From Taudactylus pleione (Eukaryota; Chordata; Amphibia; Anura; Myobatrachidae), in contig JAUIMM010000739.1 of assembly GCA_031769625.1 (NCBI GenBank), forward strand, positions 2,346,001 through 2,410,000: 64,000 bases of DNA, given 5' to 3'. Within the stretch, counting starts at the first letter, position 1. Each line of letters starts with the position of its first letter. A program made the position numbers and the translations under genes. The notes below the pieces were generated by a model, which was not told where the DNA came from, did not search any database, and was given only the letters and a program-made list of their open reading frames with translations. Of the stretch, positions 40,901 to 54,509 are shown piece after piece.

Positions 40901-41677
40901 TGACACCTGTATATCTGTGTGCGACTGACTCTGTATATGTGACACCTGTATATCTGTGTGCGACTGACTCTGTATGTGTTTCACCTGTATATCTGTGTGC
41001 GACTGACTCTGTATATGTGACACCTGTATATCTGTGTGCGACTGACTCTGTATATGTGACACCTGTATATCTGTGTGCGACTGACTCTGTATATGTGACA
41101 CCTGTATATCTGTGTGCGACTGACTCTGTATATGTGACACCTGTATATCTGTGTGCGACTGACTCTGTATATGTGACACCTGTATATCTGTGTGCGACTG
41201 ACTCTGTATGTGTGACACCTGTATATATGTGTGCGACTGACTCTGTGTATGTGACACTTGTATATCTGTGTGTGACTGAGTCTGTATATGTGACACCTGT
41301 ATATCTGTGTGCGACTGACTCTGTATATGTGACACCTGTATATCTGTGTGCGACTGACTCTGTATATGTGACACCTGTATATCTGTGTGCGACTGACTCT
41401 GTATATGTGACACCTGTATATCTGTGTACGACTGACTGTATATGTGACACTTGTATATCTGTGTATGACTGACTCTGTATATGTGACACCTGTATATCTG
41501 TGTGCGACTGAGTCTGTATATGTGACACCTGTATATCTGTGTGCGACTGACTCTGTATGTGTGACACCTGTATATCTGTGTGTGACTAAGTCTGTATGTG
41601 ACACTTGTATATCTGTGTATGACTGAGTCTGTATATGTGACACCTGTATATCTGTGTGCCACTAAGTCTGTATGTGA
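40901..41677. repeat. 39-bp minisatellite array, about 20 copies
   Basis: Unit contains GACACCTGTATATCTGTGTG followed by CGACTGACTCTGTATATGT. The right third is more variable (GACTGAGTC, GACACTTG, CACTAAGTC). Period 39 is a multiple of three, which accounts for the long open frames on both strands. Confidence 0.95.
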
Positions 41678-41747
41678 AGCAGAACGGAACTTGTAAAGAA
41701 AAATGCTGCGGCTGCTACATTGTAGCACTTCGTATACAGATCCAGAG

Positions 41748-41776
41748 ACTCAGTCACACACAGATATACAGGTGTC
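41748..41776 (-). repeat. Single inverted copy of the 39-bp array unit
   Basis: ACTCAGTCACACACAGATAT followed by ACAGGTGTC is the reverse complement of the array unit (GACACCTGTATATCTGTGTG and so on). It lies about 70 bp beyond the array end. Confidence 0.8.
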
Positions 41777-42197
41777 TCATATGACATTAGTCGGCACAGT
41801 CTCCTGGTGCGTCCTAGTAGCATCAGGACCTGGCGCGCCAAGACAGGATTTTTCGCGCGACCGCAGCAAAGATGTGTACGGACACGTCTGTATATTATAA
41901 ATGTACAGTCTGATTTAAGGCAAATTTTTTTTTATCTGCAAAATAAAACTTTGCAATGCGAAACCCAAATCAAACTGGCCCAAAAGTTACAATAGACCTT
42001 CAAATAGGGCCCACAAAACGGGCCAAATTCTATCGAAGTTTTAATAAATCAGGCATCGCTGTTACATTGTCGCATCGTATCTGGGAGCACTGTTTGCAGA
42101 AACAGAACATTACTGTCCCCCTCAAGCCTACTGTAGTGGTCTCCCATACTAACACACTCCGGCCAGCCGCTGCCTGGGATCTGCTGTGACTGCTTCC

Positions 42198-42267
42198 AAC
42201 GCTATGTCGTACTCTGGTTACTCCCGTGTGATAACGCTATGTCGTGCTCTGGTTATTCCCATGTGAT
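42198..42267. repeat. Two-copy 35-bp tandem duplication
   Basis: AACGCTATGTCGTACTCTGG and AACGCTATGTCGTGCTCTGG begin two adjacent 35-bp copies that differ at three positions. It may be the kind of seed from which the larger arrays here grew. Confidence 0.8.
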
Positions 42268-42687
42268 AATGGGGAAGTGGTTACTGTGTGGCTGAGACGG
42301 GGCCCAGTGGTTACAGTACACACAGAGAGAAGCATTGTGCCCAGCCAACTTCCCCTCTGTTATCATACTGCTGGTTTCTCTCCATCTCTTGCACAATGAC
42401 ATATAAATGATCACACTGCCCTAGCAGCAAGGACTGTTTGATGTTGTGGCAGCCAGTGAGATAACCGGGGGCATCCTTTAACCCTGTACGTGACGGCACG
42501 CGTTCACTCATTAGAGCAGAGAAGACTTGAAGCTTGCCGACTAGCTCCCATTCAATAAACTGCATGTCCTACATCTGTGTCTGGCCGTTGTGTCTCCCTC
42601 CCCTAGAGCCTCGTATTGCTGCTCTCTCTGTGCCTCCTGCCTTGTCTGCCCTTTCACTGTCTAAGTGTTTGGAGTCTGTGCTTTCAG

Positions 42688-42772
42688 GTATTGAGTCCAA
42701 CCTATAAGCAGAGAAATGAAGATTTCCGGAAACTCTTTAAGCTGTTGCCAGACTCTGAACGCCTCATTGTAG
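42688..42772 (+). CDS. GRAMD1B: Exon 2: start of the GRAM region
   Basis: Acceptor TGTGCTTTCAG at 42677-42687 and donor GTAAGA at 42773. Encodes VLSPTYKQRNEDFRKLF then KLLPDSERLIV (residues 69-96) plus the first base of the next codon. SPTYKQRNEDFRKLF is a hallmark just before the GRAM domain of GRAMD1A and GRAMD1B; GRAMD1C differs here. In human the residue after LIV is Asp, and the G here joined to AT of exon 3 gives Asp. Entry phase 0, exit phase 1. Confidence 0.95.
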
Positions 42773-42972
42773 GTAAGAGAATGACTAATGTGCACATATG
42801 GGAGTCATGTAATAACCTCATAGCACATAGCCCACCTGGGTTCCCCTGTATGATAAATACTGTATATGCGGTGTGAGCATGTTGCTGTATAAATACTGTG
42901 ACAAAGTCTCCACAATCTAACCACTGCTGAAAATGGTATTTTGTATTTTATTTAATTAAATTATGTTATTTC

Positions 42973-45704
42973 TGAATCAGACAGAAGTATTGAATAAGGA
43001 TTGCATCAGACATGAGGATTAAATCAGACAGGAGTATTGAATGAGGATTGAATCAGACAGGAGTATTGAATGCGGATTAAATCAGATAGAAGTAATGAAT
43101 GAGGATTGAATCAGACAGAAGTATTGAATGTGGATTGAATCAGACAAAAGTATTGAATGCGGACTGAATCAGACAGGAGTATTGAATGAGGATTGAATCA
43201 GACATGAGGATTAAATCAGACAGGAGTATTGAATGAGGATTGAATCAGACAGGAGTATTGGAAGAGGATTGAATCAGACAGGAGTATTGGATGAGGATTG
43301 AATCAGGCAGTTTGGATGAGGATTGAATCAGACAGGAGTATTGGATGAGGATTAAATCAGACAGGAGTATTGGATGAGGATTGAATCAGGCAGGAGTATT
43401 GGATGAGGATTGATTCAGACAGGAGTATTGAATGAGGATTGAATCAAACATGAGGATTAAATCAGACAGGAGTATTGGATGAGGATTGAATCAGACAGGA
43501 GTATTGAATGCGGATTAAATCAGATAGAAGTAATGAATGAGGATTGAATCAGACAGAAGTATTGAATGTGGATTGAATCAGACAAAAGTATTGAATGAGG
43601 ATTGAATCAAACATTAGGATTAAATCAAACAGGATTATTGAATGAGGATTGAATCAGACAGGAGTATTAGTTGAGAATTGAATCAGACATGAGTATTGGA
43701 TGAGGATTGATTCAGACAGGAGTATTGAATGAGCATTGAATCAGACATGAGGATTAAATCAGACAGGAGTATTGGATGAGGATTGAATCAGGCAAATTGG
43801 ATGAGGATTGAATCAGACAGGAGTATTGTATGAGGATTGAATCAGACAGGAGTATTGGATGAGGATTGAATCAGGCAGGAGTATTGGATGAGGATTGAAT
43901 CAGACAGGAGTATTGTATGAGGATTGAATCAGACAGGAGTATTGTATGAGGATTGAATCAGACAGGAGTATTGGATGAGGATTAAATCAGACAGGAGTAT
44001 TGGATGAGGATTGAATCAGACAGAAGTAATAAATGAGGATTGAATCAGACAGGAGTATTGAATGCGGATTAAATCAGATAGAAGTAATGAATGAGGATTG
44101 AATCAGACAGAAGTATTGAATGTGGATTGAATCAGACAAAAGTATTGAATGCGGACTGAATCAGACAGGAGTATTGAATGAGGATTGAATCAGACATGAG
44201 GATTAAATCAGACAGGAGTATTGAATGAGGATTGAATCAGACAGGAGTATTGGAAGAGGATTGAATCAGACAGGAGTATTGGATGAGGATTGAATCAGGC
44301 AGTTTGGATGAGGATTGAATCAGACAGGGGTATTGGATGAGGATTGAATCAGACAGGAGTATTGGATGAGGATTGAATCAGGCAGTTTGGATGAGGATTG
44401 AATCAGACAGGAGTATTGGATGAGGATTAAATCAGACAGGAGTATTGGATGAGGATTGAATCAGGCAGGAGTATTGGATGAGGATTGATTCAGACAGGAG
44501 TATTGGATGAGGATTAAATCAGACAGGAGTATTGGATGAGGATTGAATCAGACAGGAGTATTGGATGAGGATTGAATCAGGCAGGAGTATTGGATGAGGA
44601 TTGATTCAGACAGGAGTATTGGATGAGGATTAAATCAGACAGGAGTATTGGAAGAGGATTGAATCAGACAGGAGTATTGGATGAGGATTGAATCAGGCAG
44701 TTTGGATGAGGATTGAATCAGGCAGGAGTATTGGATGAGGATTGAATCAGACAGGAGTATTGGATGAGGATTGAATCAGGCAGTTTGGATGAGGATTGAA
44801 TCAGACAGGAGTATTGGATGAGGATTGAATCAGACAGGAGTATTGGATGAGGATTGAATCAGGCAGTTTGGATGAGGATTGAATCAGACAGGAGTATTGG
44901 ATGAGGATTAAATCAGACAGGAGTATTGGATGAGGATTGAATCAGGCAGGAGTATTGGATGAGGATTGATTCAGACAGGAGTATTGAATGAGGATTGAAT
45001 CAAACATGAGGATTAAATCAGACAGGAGTATTGGATGAGGATTGAATCAGACAGGAGTATTGAATGCGGATTAAATCAGATAGAAGTAATGAATGAGGAT
45101 TGAATCAGACAGAAGTATTGAATGTGGATTGAATCAGACAAAAGTATTGAATGAGGATTGAATCAAACATTAGGATTAAATCAAACAGGATTATTGAATG
45201 AGGATTGAATCAGACAGGAGTATTAGTTGAGAATTGAATCAGACATGAGTATTGGATGAGGATTGATTCAGACAGGAGTATTGAATGAGCATTGAATCAG
45301 ACATGAGGATTAAATCAGACAGGAGTATTGGATGAGGATTGAATCAGGCAATTTGGATGAGGATTGAATCAGACAGGAGTATTGTATGAGGATTGAATCA
45401 GACAGGAGTATTGGATGAGGATTGAATCAGGCAGGAGTATTGGATGAGGATTGAATCAGACAGGAGTATTGTATGAGGATTGAATCAGACAGGAGTATTG
45501 TATGAGGATTGAATCAGACAGGAGTATTGGATGAGGATTAAATCAGACAGGAGTATTGGATGAGGATTGAATCAGACAGGAGTATTGGATGAGGATTGAA
45601 TCAGACAGGAGTAATTGATGAGGATTGAATCAGGCAGGAGTATTGGATGAGGATTGAATCAGACAGGAGTATTGAATAATGACTGAATCAGATAGGAGTA
45701 TTGT
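42973..45704. repeat. 29-bp minisatellite array in intron 2, about 94 copies
   Basis: Unit contains GAGGATTGAATCAGACAGG then AGTATTGGAT. A shorter variant has GGCAGTTTGGAT in place of the AGACAGGAGTATTGGAT part. A marker block with GCGGATTAAATCAGATAGAA and GTAATGAATG occurs at about 43070, 43507, 44062 and 45064, so multi-unit segments have been copied repeatedly. The array makes up about 2.7 kb of the 3.1-kb intron. Confidence 0.96.
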
Positions 45705-45866
45705 ATATTGAATGGTGACAGCTGGATGGTAAGGATGTTACTCAGTGTACACCGGATGACCATAACTCATTAGGACCCTTTTTACAGCCCCTAGTCCACA
45801 ATTAGTGTCTTGTATAGATGAGCAGAATGTGGGCACTCACCCTGGTATGTGCTTGTGTACCTGCAG

Positions 45867-45970
45867 ATTACTCCTGTGCACTGCAGAGGGACATATTACT
45901 GCAGGGACGCCTCTACCTGTCTGAGAACTGGATTTGCTTCTACAGCAACATTTTCCGCTGGGAGACCCTG
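45867..45970 (+). CDS. GRAMD1B: Exon 3: GRAM domain core
   Basis: Acceptor GTACCTGCAG ends at 45866; donor GTCAGT at 45971. Codes residues 97 (split Asp) to 131, including DYSCALQRDILLQGRLYLSE and NWICFYSNIFRWETL. This is the most conserved part of the family GRAM domain and matches GRAMD1B throughout. Entry phase 1, exit phase 0. Confidence 0.97.
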
Positions 45971-46505
45971 GTCAGTGCCTCCTACATCCTCTCTATCATG
46001 GATTGTTAAATGCAGATATAGCTTCACCGCAGGAATTTTTAAAGTTGTTGATCTGTACTGTCTTGCATTCAGAAGTTGCTTACTGCATGCTGCCATAACT
46101 CTGTAAAAGGTTGCTTGCCATCTCAAGTCACTGACGTGAATCAATAAGTAAATTGCCCCAATAGCAGCCATTGATTCTGCACTGTATTTACATATACCAC
46201 AAATCAGTATCAGTTTCTGTAAGATAATGGACCTGATTCTGGCGCATTTATTGGCGGTCGGCGGTCTGCAACTTTGTGCAAATGCTGCTACAAACCCTTC
46301 CCTGGTATACGTCCGTGTGTCCGAATCTGCAGGGACTGACACAACCACTGTCCACTTCCGTACACACAGTAATACCGATTAATGCCACCATTTGTCACAC
46401 TGTTGGAACGAGCACTAGCAATGTGTTAGGTGCAGGTTCTCCCTCCAAGTTTGGCCTCTGTGTTCGCGACCACTCACCAACATGCCCATAAGACAGACCA
46501 TCCCC
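45971..46505. other. Intron 3, unique part before the 100-bp array
   Basis: About 535 bp of non-tandem sequence in which I recognise no exon, RNA gene or mobile element. The reading frames of 60-150 codons show no family resemblance. Confidence 0.5.
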
Positions 46506-49500
46506 GTTATCACATATATAAGCAGCTCAGTGCCACTGACTATGACACGGAGCCACATAACAGCCTAGTCAGAAGCGGAGGCCGTACATTACATTACAGT
46601 GCTCAGTTATCACATATATAAACAGCTCAGTGCCACTGACTATGACACGGAGCCACATAACAGCCTAGTCAGAAGCGGAGGCCGTACATTACATTACAGG
46701 GCTCAGTTATCTCATATATAAACAGCTCAGTGCCACTGACTATGACACGCAGCCACATAACAGCCTAGTCAGATGCGGAGGCCGTACACTACATTATAGT
46801 GCTCAGTTATCACATATATAAACAGCTCAGTGCCACTGGCTATGACACGCAGCCACATAACAGCCTAGTCAGAAGCGGAGGCCGTACATTACATTATAGT
46901 GATCAGTTATCACATATATAAACAGCTCAGTGCCACTGACTATGACACGGAGCCACATAACAGCCTAGTCAGAAGCGGAGGCCGTACATTACATTACAGT
47001 GCTCAGTTATCACATATATAAACAGCTCAGTGCCACTGACTATGACACGGAGCCACATAACAGCCTAGTCAGACGCGGAGGCCGTACATTACATTACAGT
47101 GCTCAGTTATCTCATATATAAACAGCTCGGTGCCACTGACTATGACACGCAGACACATAACAGCCTAGTCAGACGCGGAGGCCGTACACTACATTATAGT
47201 GCTCAGTTATCTCATATATAAACAGCTCAGTGCCACTGACTATGACACGCAGACACATAACAGCCTAGTCAGACGCGGAGGCCGTACATTACATTATAGT
47301 GATCAGTTATCACATATATAAACAGCTCAGTGCCACTGACTATGACACGCAGCCACATAACAGCCTAGTCAGACGCGGAGGCCGTACATTACATTATAGT
47401 GATCAGTTATCTCATATATAAACAGCTCGTTGCCACTGACTATGACACGCAGCCACATAACAGCCTAGTCAGAAGCGGAGGCCGTACATTACATTATAGT
47501 GCTCAGTTATCTCATATATAAACAGCTCAGTGCCACTGACTATGACACGCAGACACATAACAGCCTAGTCAGACGCGGAGGCCGTACACTACATTACAGT
47601 GCTCAGTTATCTCATATATAAACAGCTCAGTGCCACTGACTATGACACGGAGCCACATAACAGCCTAGTCAGAAGCGGAGGCCGTACATTACATTACAGT
47701 GCTCAGTTATCTCATATATAAACAGCTCAGTGCCACTTACTATGACACGGAGCCACATAACAGCCTAGTCAGATGCGGAGGCCGTACATTACATTATAGT
47801 GCTCAGTTATCTCATATATAAACAGCTCGGTGCCACTGACTATGACACGGAGCCACATAACAGCCTAGTCAGAAGCGGAGGCCGTACATTACATTATAGT
47901 GCTCAGTTATCTCATATATAAACAGCTCGGTGCCACTGACTATGACACGGAGCCACATAACAGCCTAGTCAGAAGCGGAGGCCGTACACTACATTATAGT
48001 GATCAGTTATCACATATATAAACAGCTCAGTGCCACTGACTATGACACGCAGACACATAACAGCCTAGTCAGAAGCGGAGGCCGTACATTACATTACAGG
48101 GCTCAGTTATCACATATATAAACAGCTCGGTGCCACTGACTATGACACGCAGCCACATAACAGCCTAGTCAGAAGCTGAGGCCGTACATTACATTATAGT
48201 GTTCAGTTATCTCATATATAAACAGCTCGGTGCCACTGACTATGACACGCAGCCACATAACAGCCTAGTCAGACGCGGAGGCCGTACATTACATTACAGT
48301 GCTCAGTTATCACATATATAAACAGCTCAGTGCCACTGACTATGACACGGAGCCACATAACAGCCTAGTCAGATGCGGAGGCCGTACATTACATTATAGT
48401 GCTCAGTTATCACATATATAAACAGCTCACTGCCACTGACTATGACACGCAGCCACATAACAGCCTAGTCAGATGCGGAGGCCGTACATTACATTATAGT
48501 GATCAGTTATCACATATATAAACAGCTCAGTGCCACTGACTATGACACGGAGCCACATAACAGCCTAGTCAGACGCGGAGGCCGTACACTACATTATAGT
48601 GATCAGTTATCACATATATAAACAGCTCAGTGCCACTGACTATGACACGGAGCCACATAACAGCCTAGTCAGACGCGGAGGCCGTACACTACATTACAGG
48701 GCTCAGTTATCACATATATAAACAGCTCGGTGCCACTGACTATGACACGCAGCCACATAACAGCCTAGTCAGACGCGGAGGCCGTACATTACATTATAGT
48801 GCTCAGTTATCTCATATATAAACAGCTCGGTGCCACTGACTATGACACGGAGCCACATAACAGCCTAGTCAGAAGCGGAGGCCGTACATTACATTATAGT
48901 GCTCAGTTATCTCATATATAAACAGCTCAGTGCCACTGACTATGACACGCAGCCACATAACAGCCTAGTCAGACGCGGAGGCCGTACATTACATTATAGT
49001 GCTCAGTTATCTCATATATAAACAGCTCGTTGCCACTGACTATGACACGCAGACACATAACAGCCTAGTCAGAAGCTGAGGCCGTACACTACATTATAGT
49101 GATCAGTTATCACATATATAAACAGCTCAGTGCCACTGACTATGACACGCAGCCACATAACAGCCTAGTCAGAAGCGGAGGCCGTACATTACATTATAGT
49201 GCTCAGTTATCACATATATAAACAGCTCGGTGCCACTGACTATGACACGCAGACACATAACAGCCTAGTCAGAAGCGGAGGCCGTACATTACATTATAGT
49301 GCTCAGTTATCTCATATATAAACAGCTCAGTGCCACTGACTATGACACGCAGACACATAACAGCCTAGTCAGAAGCGGAGGCCGTACATTACATTACAGT
49401 GCTCAGTTATCTCATATATAAACAGCTCAGTGCCACTGACTATGACACGCAGCCACATAACAGCCTAGTCAGAAGCTGAGGCCGTACATTACATTATAGT

Positions 49501-52500
49501 GCTCAGTTATCACATATATAAACAGCTCAGTGCCACTGACTATGACACGCAGCCACATAACAGCCTAGTCAGAAGCTGAGGCCGTACATTACATTATAGT
49601 GCTCAGTTATCACATATATAAACAGCTCAGTGCCACTGACTATGACACGGAGCCACATAACAGCCTAGTCAGATGCGGAGGCCGTACACTACATTACAGT
49701 GCTCAGTTATCACATATATAAACAGCTCAGTGCCACTGACTATGACACTGAGCCACATAACAGCCTAGTCAGACGCGGAGGCCGTACATTACATTATAGT
49801 GCTCAGTTATCTCATATATAAACAGCTCGGTGCCACTGACTATGACACGCAGACACATAACAGCCTAGTCAGACGCGGAGGCCGTACATTACATTATAGT
49901 GCTCAGTTATCTCATATATAAACAGCTCAGTGCCACTGACTATGACACGCAGCCACATAACAGCCTAGTCAGAAGCGGAGGCCGTACATTACATTACAGT
50001 GCTCAGTTATCTCATATATAAACAGCTCAGTGCCACTGACTATGACACGGAGCCACATAACAGCCTAGTCAGAAGCGGAGGCCGTACACTACATTATAGT
50101 GCTCAGTTATCTCATATATAAACAGCTCAGTGCCACTGACTATGACACGCAGCCACATAACAGCCTAGTCAGAAGCGGAGGCCGTACACTACATTACAGT
50201 GCTCAGTTATCACATATATAAACAGCTCAGTGCCACTGACTATGACACTGAGCCACATAACAGCCTAGTCAGACGCGGAGGCCGTACATTACATTATAGT
50301 GCTCAGTTATCTCATATATAAACAGCTCGGTGCCACTGACTATGACACGCAGCCACATAACAGCCTAGTCAGAAGCTGAGGCCGTACATTACATTATAGT
50401 GCTCAGTTATCACATATATAAACAGCTCAGTGCCACTGACTATGACACGCAGACACATAACAGCCTAGTCAGAAGCGGAGGCCGTACATTACATTACAGT
50501 GCTCAGTTATCTCATATATAAACAGCTCGGTGCCACTGACTATGACACTGAGCCACATAACAGCCTAGTCAGAAGCGGAGGCCGTACATTACATTATAGT
50601 GCTCAGTTATCTCATATATAAACAGCTCGGTGCCACTGACTATGACACGGAGCCACATAACAGCCTAGTCAGACGCGGAAGCCGTACACTACATTATAGT
50701 GCTCAGTTATCACATATATAAACAGCTCGGTGCCACTGACTATGACACGGAGCCACATAACAGCCTAGTCAGAAGCGGAGGCCGTACATTACATTACAGT
50801 GCTCAGTTATCACATATATAAACAGCTCGGTGCCACTGACTATGACACGCAGCCACATAACAGCCTAGTCAGAAGCGGAGGCCGTACATTACATTACAGT
50901 GCTCAGTTATCTCATATATAAACAGCTCAGTGCCACTGACTATGACACGGAGCCACATAACAGCCTAGTCAGACGCGGAGGCCGTACATTACATTACAGT
51001 GCTCAGTTATCACATATATAAACAGCTCAGTGCCACTGACTATGACACGCAGCCACATAACAGCCTAGTCAGAAGCGGAGGCCGTACACTACATTATAGT
51101 GCTCAGTTATCTCATATATAAACAGCTCGGTGCCACTGACTATGACACGCAGACACATAACAGCCTAGTCAGAAGCGAAGGCCGTACATTACATTATAGT
51201 GCTCAGTTATCTCATATATAAACAGCTCAGTGCCACTGACTATGACACGCAGACACATAACAGCCTAGTCAGACGCGGAGGCCGTACATTACATTATAGT
51301 GCTCAGTTACCTCATATATAAACAGCTCAGTGCCACTGACTATGACACGGAGCCACATAACAGCCTAGTCAGAAGCGGAGGCCGTACATTACATTACAGG
51401 GCTCAGTTATCACATATATAAACAGCTCAGTGCCACTGACTATGACACGCAGCCACATAACAGCCTAGTCAGACGCGGAGGCCGTACATTACATTATAGT
51501 GCTCAGTTATCACATATATAAACAGCTCAGTGCCACTGACTATGACACGCAGCCACATAACAGCCTAGTCAGACGCGGAGGCCGTACATTACATTACAGT
51601 GCTCAGTTATCTCATATATAAACAGCTCAGTGCCACTGACTATGACAAGGAGCCACATAACAGCCTAGTCAGAAGCGGAGGCCGTACATTACATCATAGT
51701 GCTCAGTTATCTCATATATAAACAGCTCAGTGCCACTGACTATGACAAGGAGCCACATAACAGCCTAGTCAGATGCGGAGGCCGTACATTACATCATAGT
51801 GCTCAGTTATCTCATATATAAACAGCTCAGTGCCACTGACTATGACACGCAGCCACATAACAGCCTAGTCAGAAGTGGAGGCCGTACATTACATTATAGT
51901 GCTCAGTTATCACATATATAAACAGCTCAGTGCCACTGACTATGACACGCAGCCACATAACAGCCTAGTCAGAAGCGGAGGCCGTACATTACATTATAGT
52001 GCTCAGTTATCACATATATAAACAGCTCAGTGCCACTGACTATGACACGGTGCCACATAACAGCCTAGTCAGAAGCGGAGGCCGTACATTACATTATAGT
52101 GCTCAGTTATCTCATATATAAACAGCTCGGTGCCACTGACTATGACACGGAGCCACATAACAGCCTAGTCAGACGCGGAGGCCGTACATTACATTATAGT
52201 GCTCAGTTACCTCATATATAAACAGCTCAGTGCCACTGACTATGACACGGAGCCACATAACAGCCTAGTCAGACGCGGAGGCCGTACACTACATTATAGT
52301 GCTCAGTTATCACATATATAAACAGCTCACTGCCACTGACTATGACACGCAGCCACATAACAGCCTAGTCAGAAGCGGAGGCCGTACATTACATTATAGT
52401 GCTCAGTTATCTCATATATAAACAGCTCAGTGCCACTGACTATGACACGCAGACACATAGCAGCCTAGTCAGACGCGGAGGCCGTACATTACATTATAGT

Positions 52501-54509
52501 GCTCAGTTATCTCATATATAAACAGCTCAGTGCCACTGACTATGACACGAGCCACATAACAGCCTAGTCAGAAGCGGAGGCCGTACATTACATTACAGTG
52601 CTCAGTTATCTCATATATAAACAGCTCAGTGCCACTGACTATGACACGCAGACACATAGCAGCCTAGTCAGAAGCTGAGGCCGTACATTACATTACAGTG
52701 CTCAGTTATCTCATATATAAACAGCTCAGTGCCACTGACTATGACACGGAGCCACATAACAGCCTAGTCAGAAGCGGAGGCCGTACATTACATTACAGTG
52801 CTCAGTTATCACATATATAAACAGCTCAGTGCCACTGACTATGACACGGAGCCACATAACAGCCTAGTCAGACGCGGAGGCCGTACATTACATTATAGTG
52901 CTCAGTTATCACATATATAAACAGCTCAGTGCCACTGACTATGACACGCAGACACATAACAGCCTAGTCAGATGCGGAGGCCGTACATTACATTATAGTG
53001 CTCAGTTATCTCATATATAAACAGCTCGGTGCCACTGACTATGACACGCAGCCACATAACAGCCTAGTCAGAAGCGAAGGCCGTACATTACATTATAGTG
53101 CTCTGTTATCACGTATATAAACAGCTCGGTGCCACTGACTATGACACGCAGACACATAACAGCCTAGTCAGAAGCGGAGGCCGTACATTACATTATAGTG
53201 CTCAGTTATCTCATATATAAACAGCTCGGTGCCACTGACTATGACACGCAGACACATAACAGCCTAGTCAGATGCGGAGGCCGTACATTACATTATAGTG
53301 CTCAGTTATCTCATATATAAACAGCTCGGTGCCACTGACTATGACACGGAGCCACATAACAGCCTAGTCAGAAGCGGAGGCCGTACATTATATTATAGTG
53401 CTCAGTTATCACATATATAAACAGCTCAGTGCCACTGACTATGACACGGAGCCACATAACAGCCTAGTCAGACGCGGAGGCCGTACATTACATTATAGTG
53501 CTCAGTTATCTCATATATAAACAGCTCAGTGCCACTGACTATGACACGGAGCCACATAACAGCCTAGTCAGACGCGGAGGCCGTACATTACATTATAGTG
53601 CTCAGTTATCTCATATATAAACAGCTCGGTGCCACTGACTATGACACGCAGACACATAACAGCCTAGTCAGAAGCGGAGGCCGTACATTACATTACAGTG
53701 CTCAGTTATCTCATATATAAACAGCTCGGTGCCACTGACTATGACACGCAGACACATAACAGCCTAGTCAGAAGCGGAGGCCGTACATTACATTATAGTG
53801 CTCAGTTATCTCATATATAAACAGCTCAGTGCCACTGACTATGACACGGAGCCACATAACAGCCTAGTCAGACGCGGAGGCCGTACATTACATTATAGTG
53901 CTCAGTTATCTCATATATAAACAGCTCGGTGCCACTGACTATGACACGGAGCCACATAACAGCCTAGTCAGAAGCTGAGGCCGTACATTACATTATAGTG
54001 CTCAGTTATCACATATATAAACAGCTCAGTGCCACTGACTATGACACGCAGCCACATAACAGCCTAGTCAGAAGCGGAGGCCGTACATTACATTATAGTG
54101 CTCAGTTATCTCATATATAAACAGCTCAGTGCCACTGACTATGACACGCAGCCACATAACAGCCTAGTCAGATGCGGAGGCCGTACATTACATTACAGGG
54201 CTCAGTTATCTCATATATAAACAGCTCGGTGCCACTGACTATGACACGGAGCCACATAACAGCCTAGTCAGAAGCGGAGGCCGTACATTACATTACTGTG
54301 CTCAGTTATCTCATATATAAACAGCTCGGTGCCACTGACTATGACACGCAGACACATAACAGCCTAGTCAGACGCGGAGGCCGTACATTACATTATAGTG
54401 CTCAGTTATCTCATATATAAACAGCTCAGTGCCACTGACTATGACACGCAGCCACATAACAGCCTAGTCAGAAGCGGAGGCCGTACATTACATTACAGGG
54501 CTCAGTTAT
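46506..54509. repeat. Exact 100-bp minisatellite, about 80 copies over 8 kb
   Basis: Unit of 100 bp contains GTTATCACATATATAAACAG, CTCAGTGCCACTGACTATGA, CACGGAGCCACATAACAGCC and TAGTCAGAAGCGGAGGCCGT. The period hardly varies; one 1-bp deletion at about 52549 is the only phase change I noticed. Variation is concentrated at a few sites: CACA/CTCA, CAG/CGG, CGG/CGC, GCC/GAC, AGAAG/AGACG/AGATG, ATT/ACT, ACAG/ATAG. The same alleles recur in many combinations, which looks like unequal exchange or gene conversion. It fills most of the 10.1-kb intron 3. Confidence 0.98.

Larger units (their letters stand above)
41678..42687. other. End of intron 1, mostly unique
   Basis: It contains an inverted single copy of the preceding array unit (41748-41776), a two-copy 35-bp duplication at 42198-42267, and the pyrimidine-rich run before exon 2 (CTGTGCTTTCAG). 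No additional exon was recognised. Confidence 0.6.

Noticed and set aside
40670..41728. 352-codon minus-strand frame with Ser-His-Thr-Asp repeats
   Set aside because: By-product of a 39-bp array; several frames are open and there is no unique domain.
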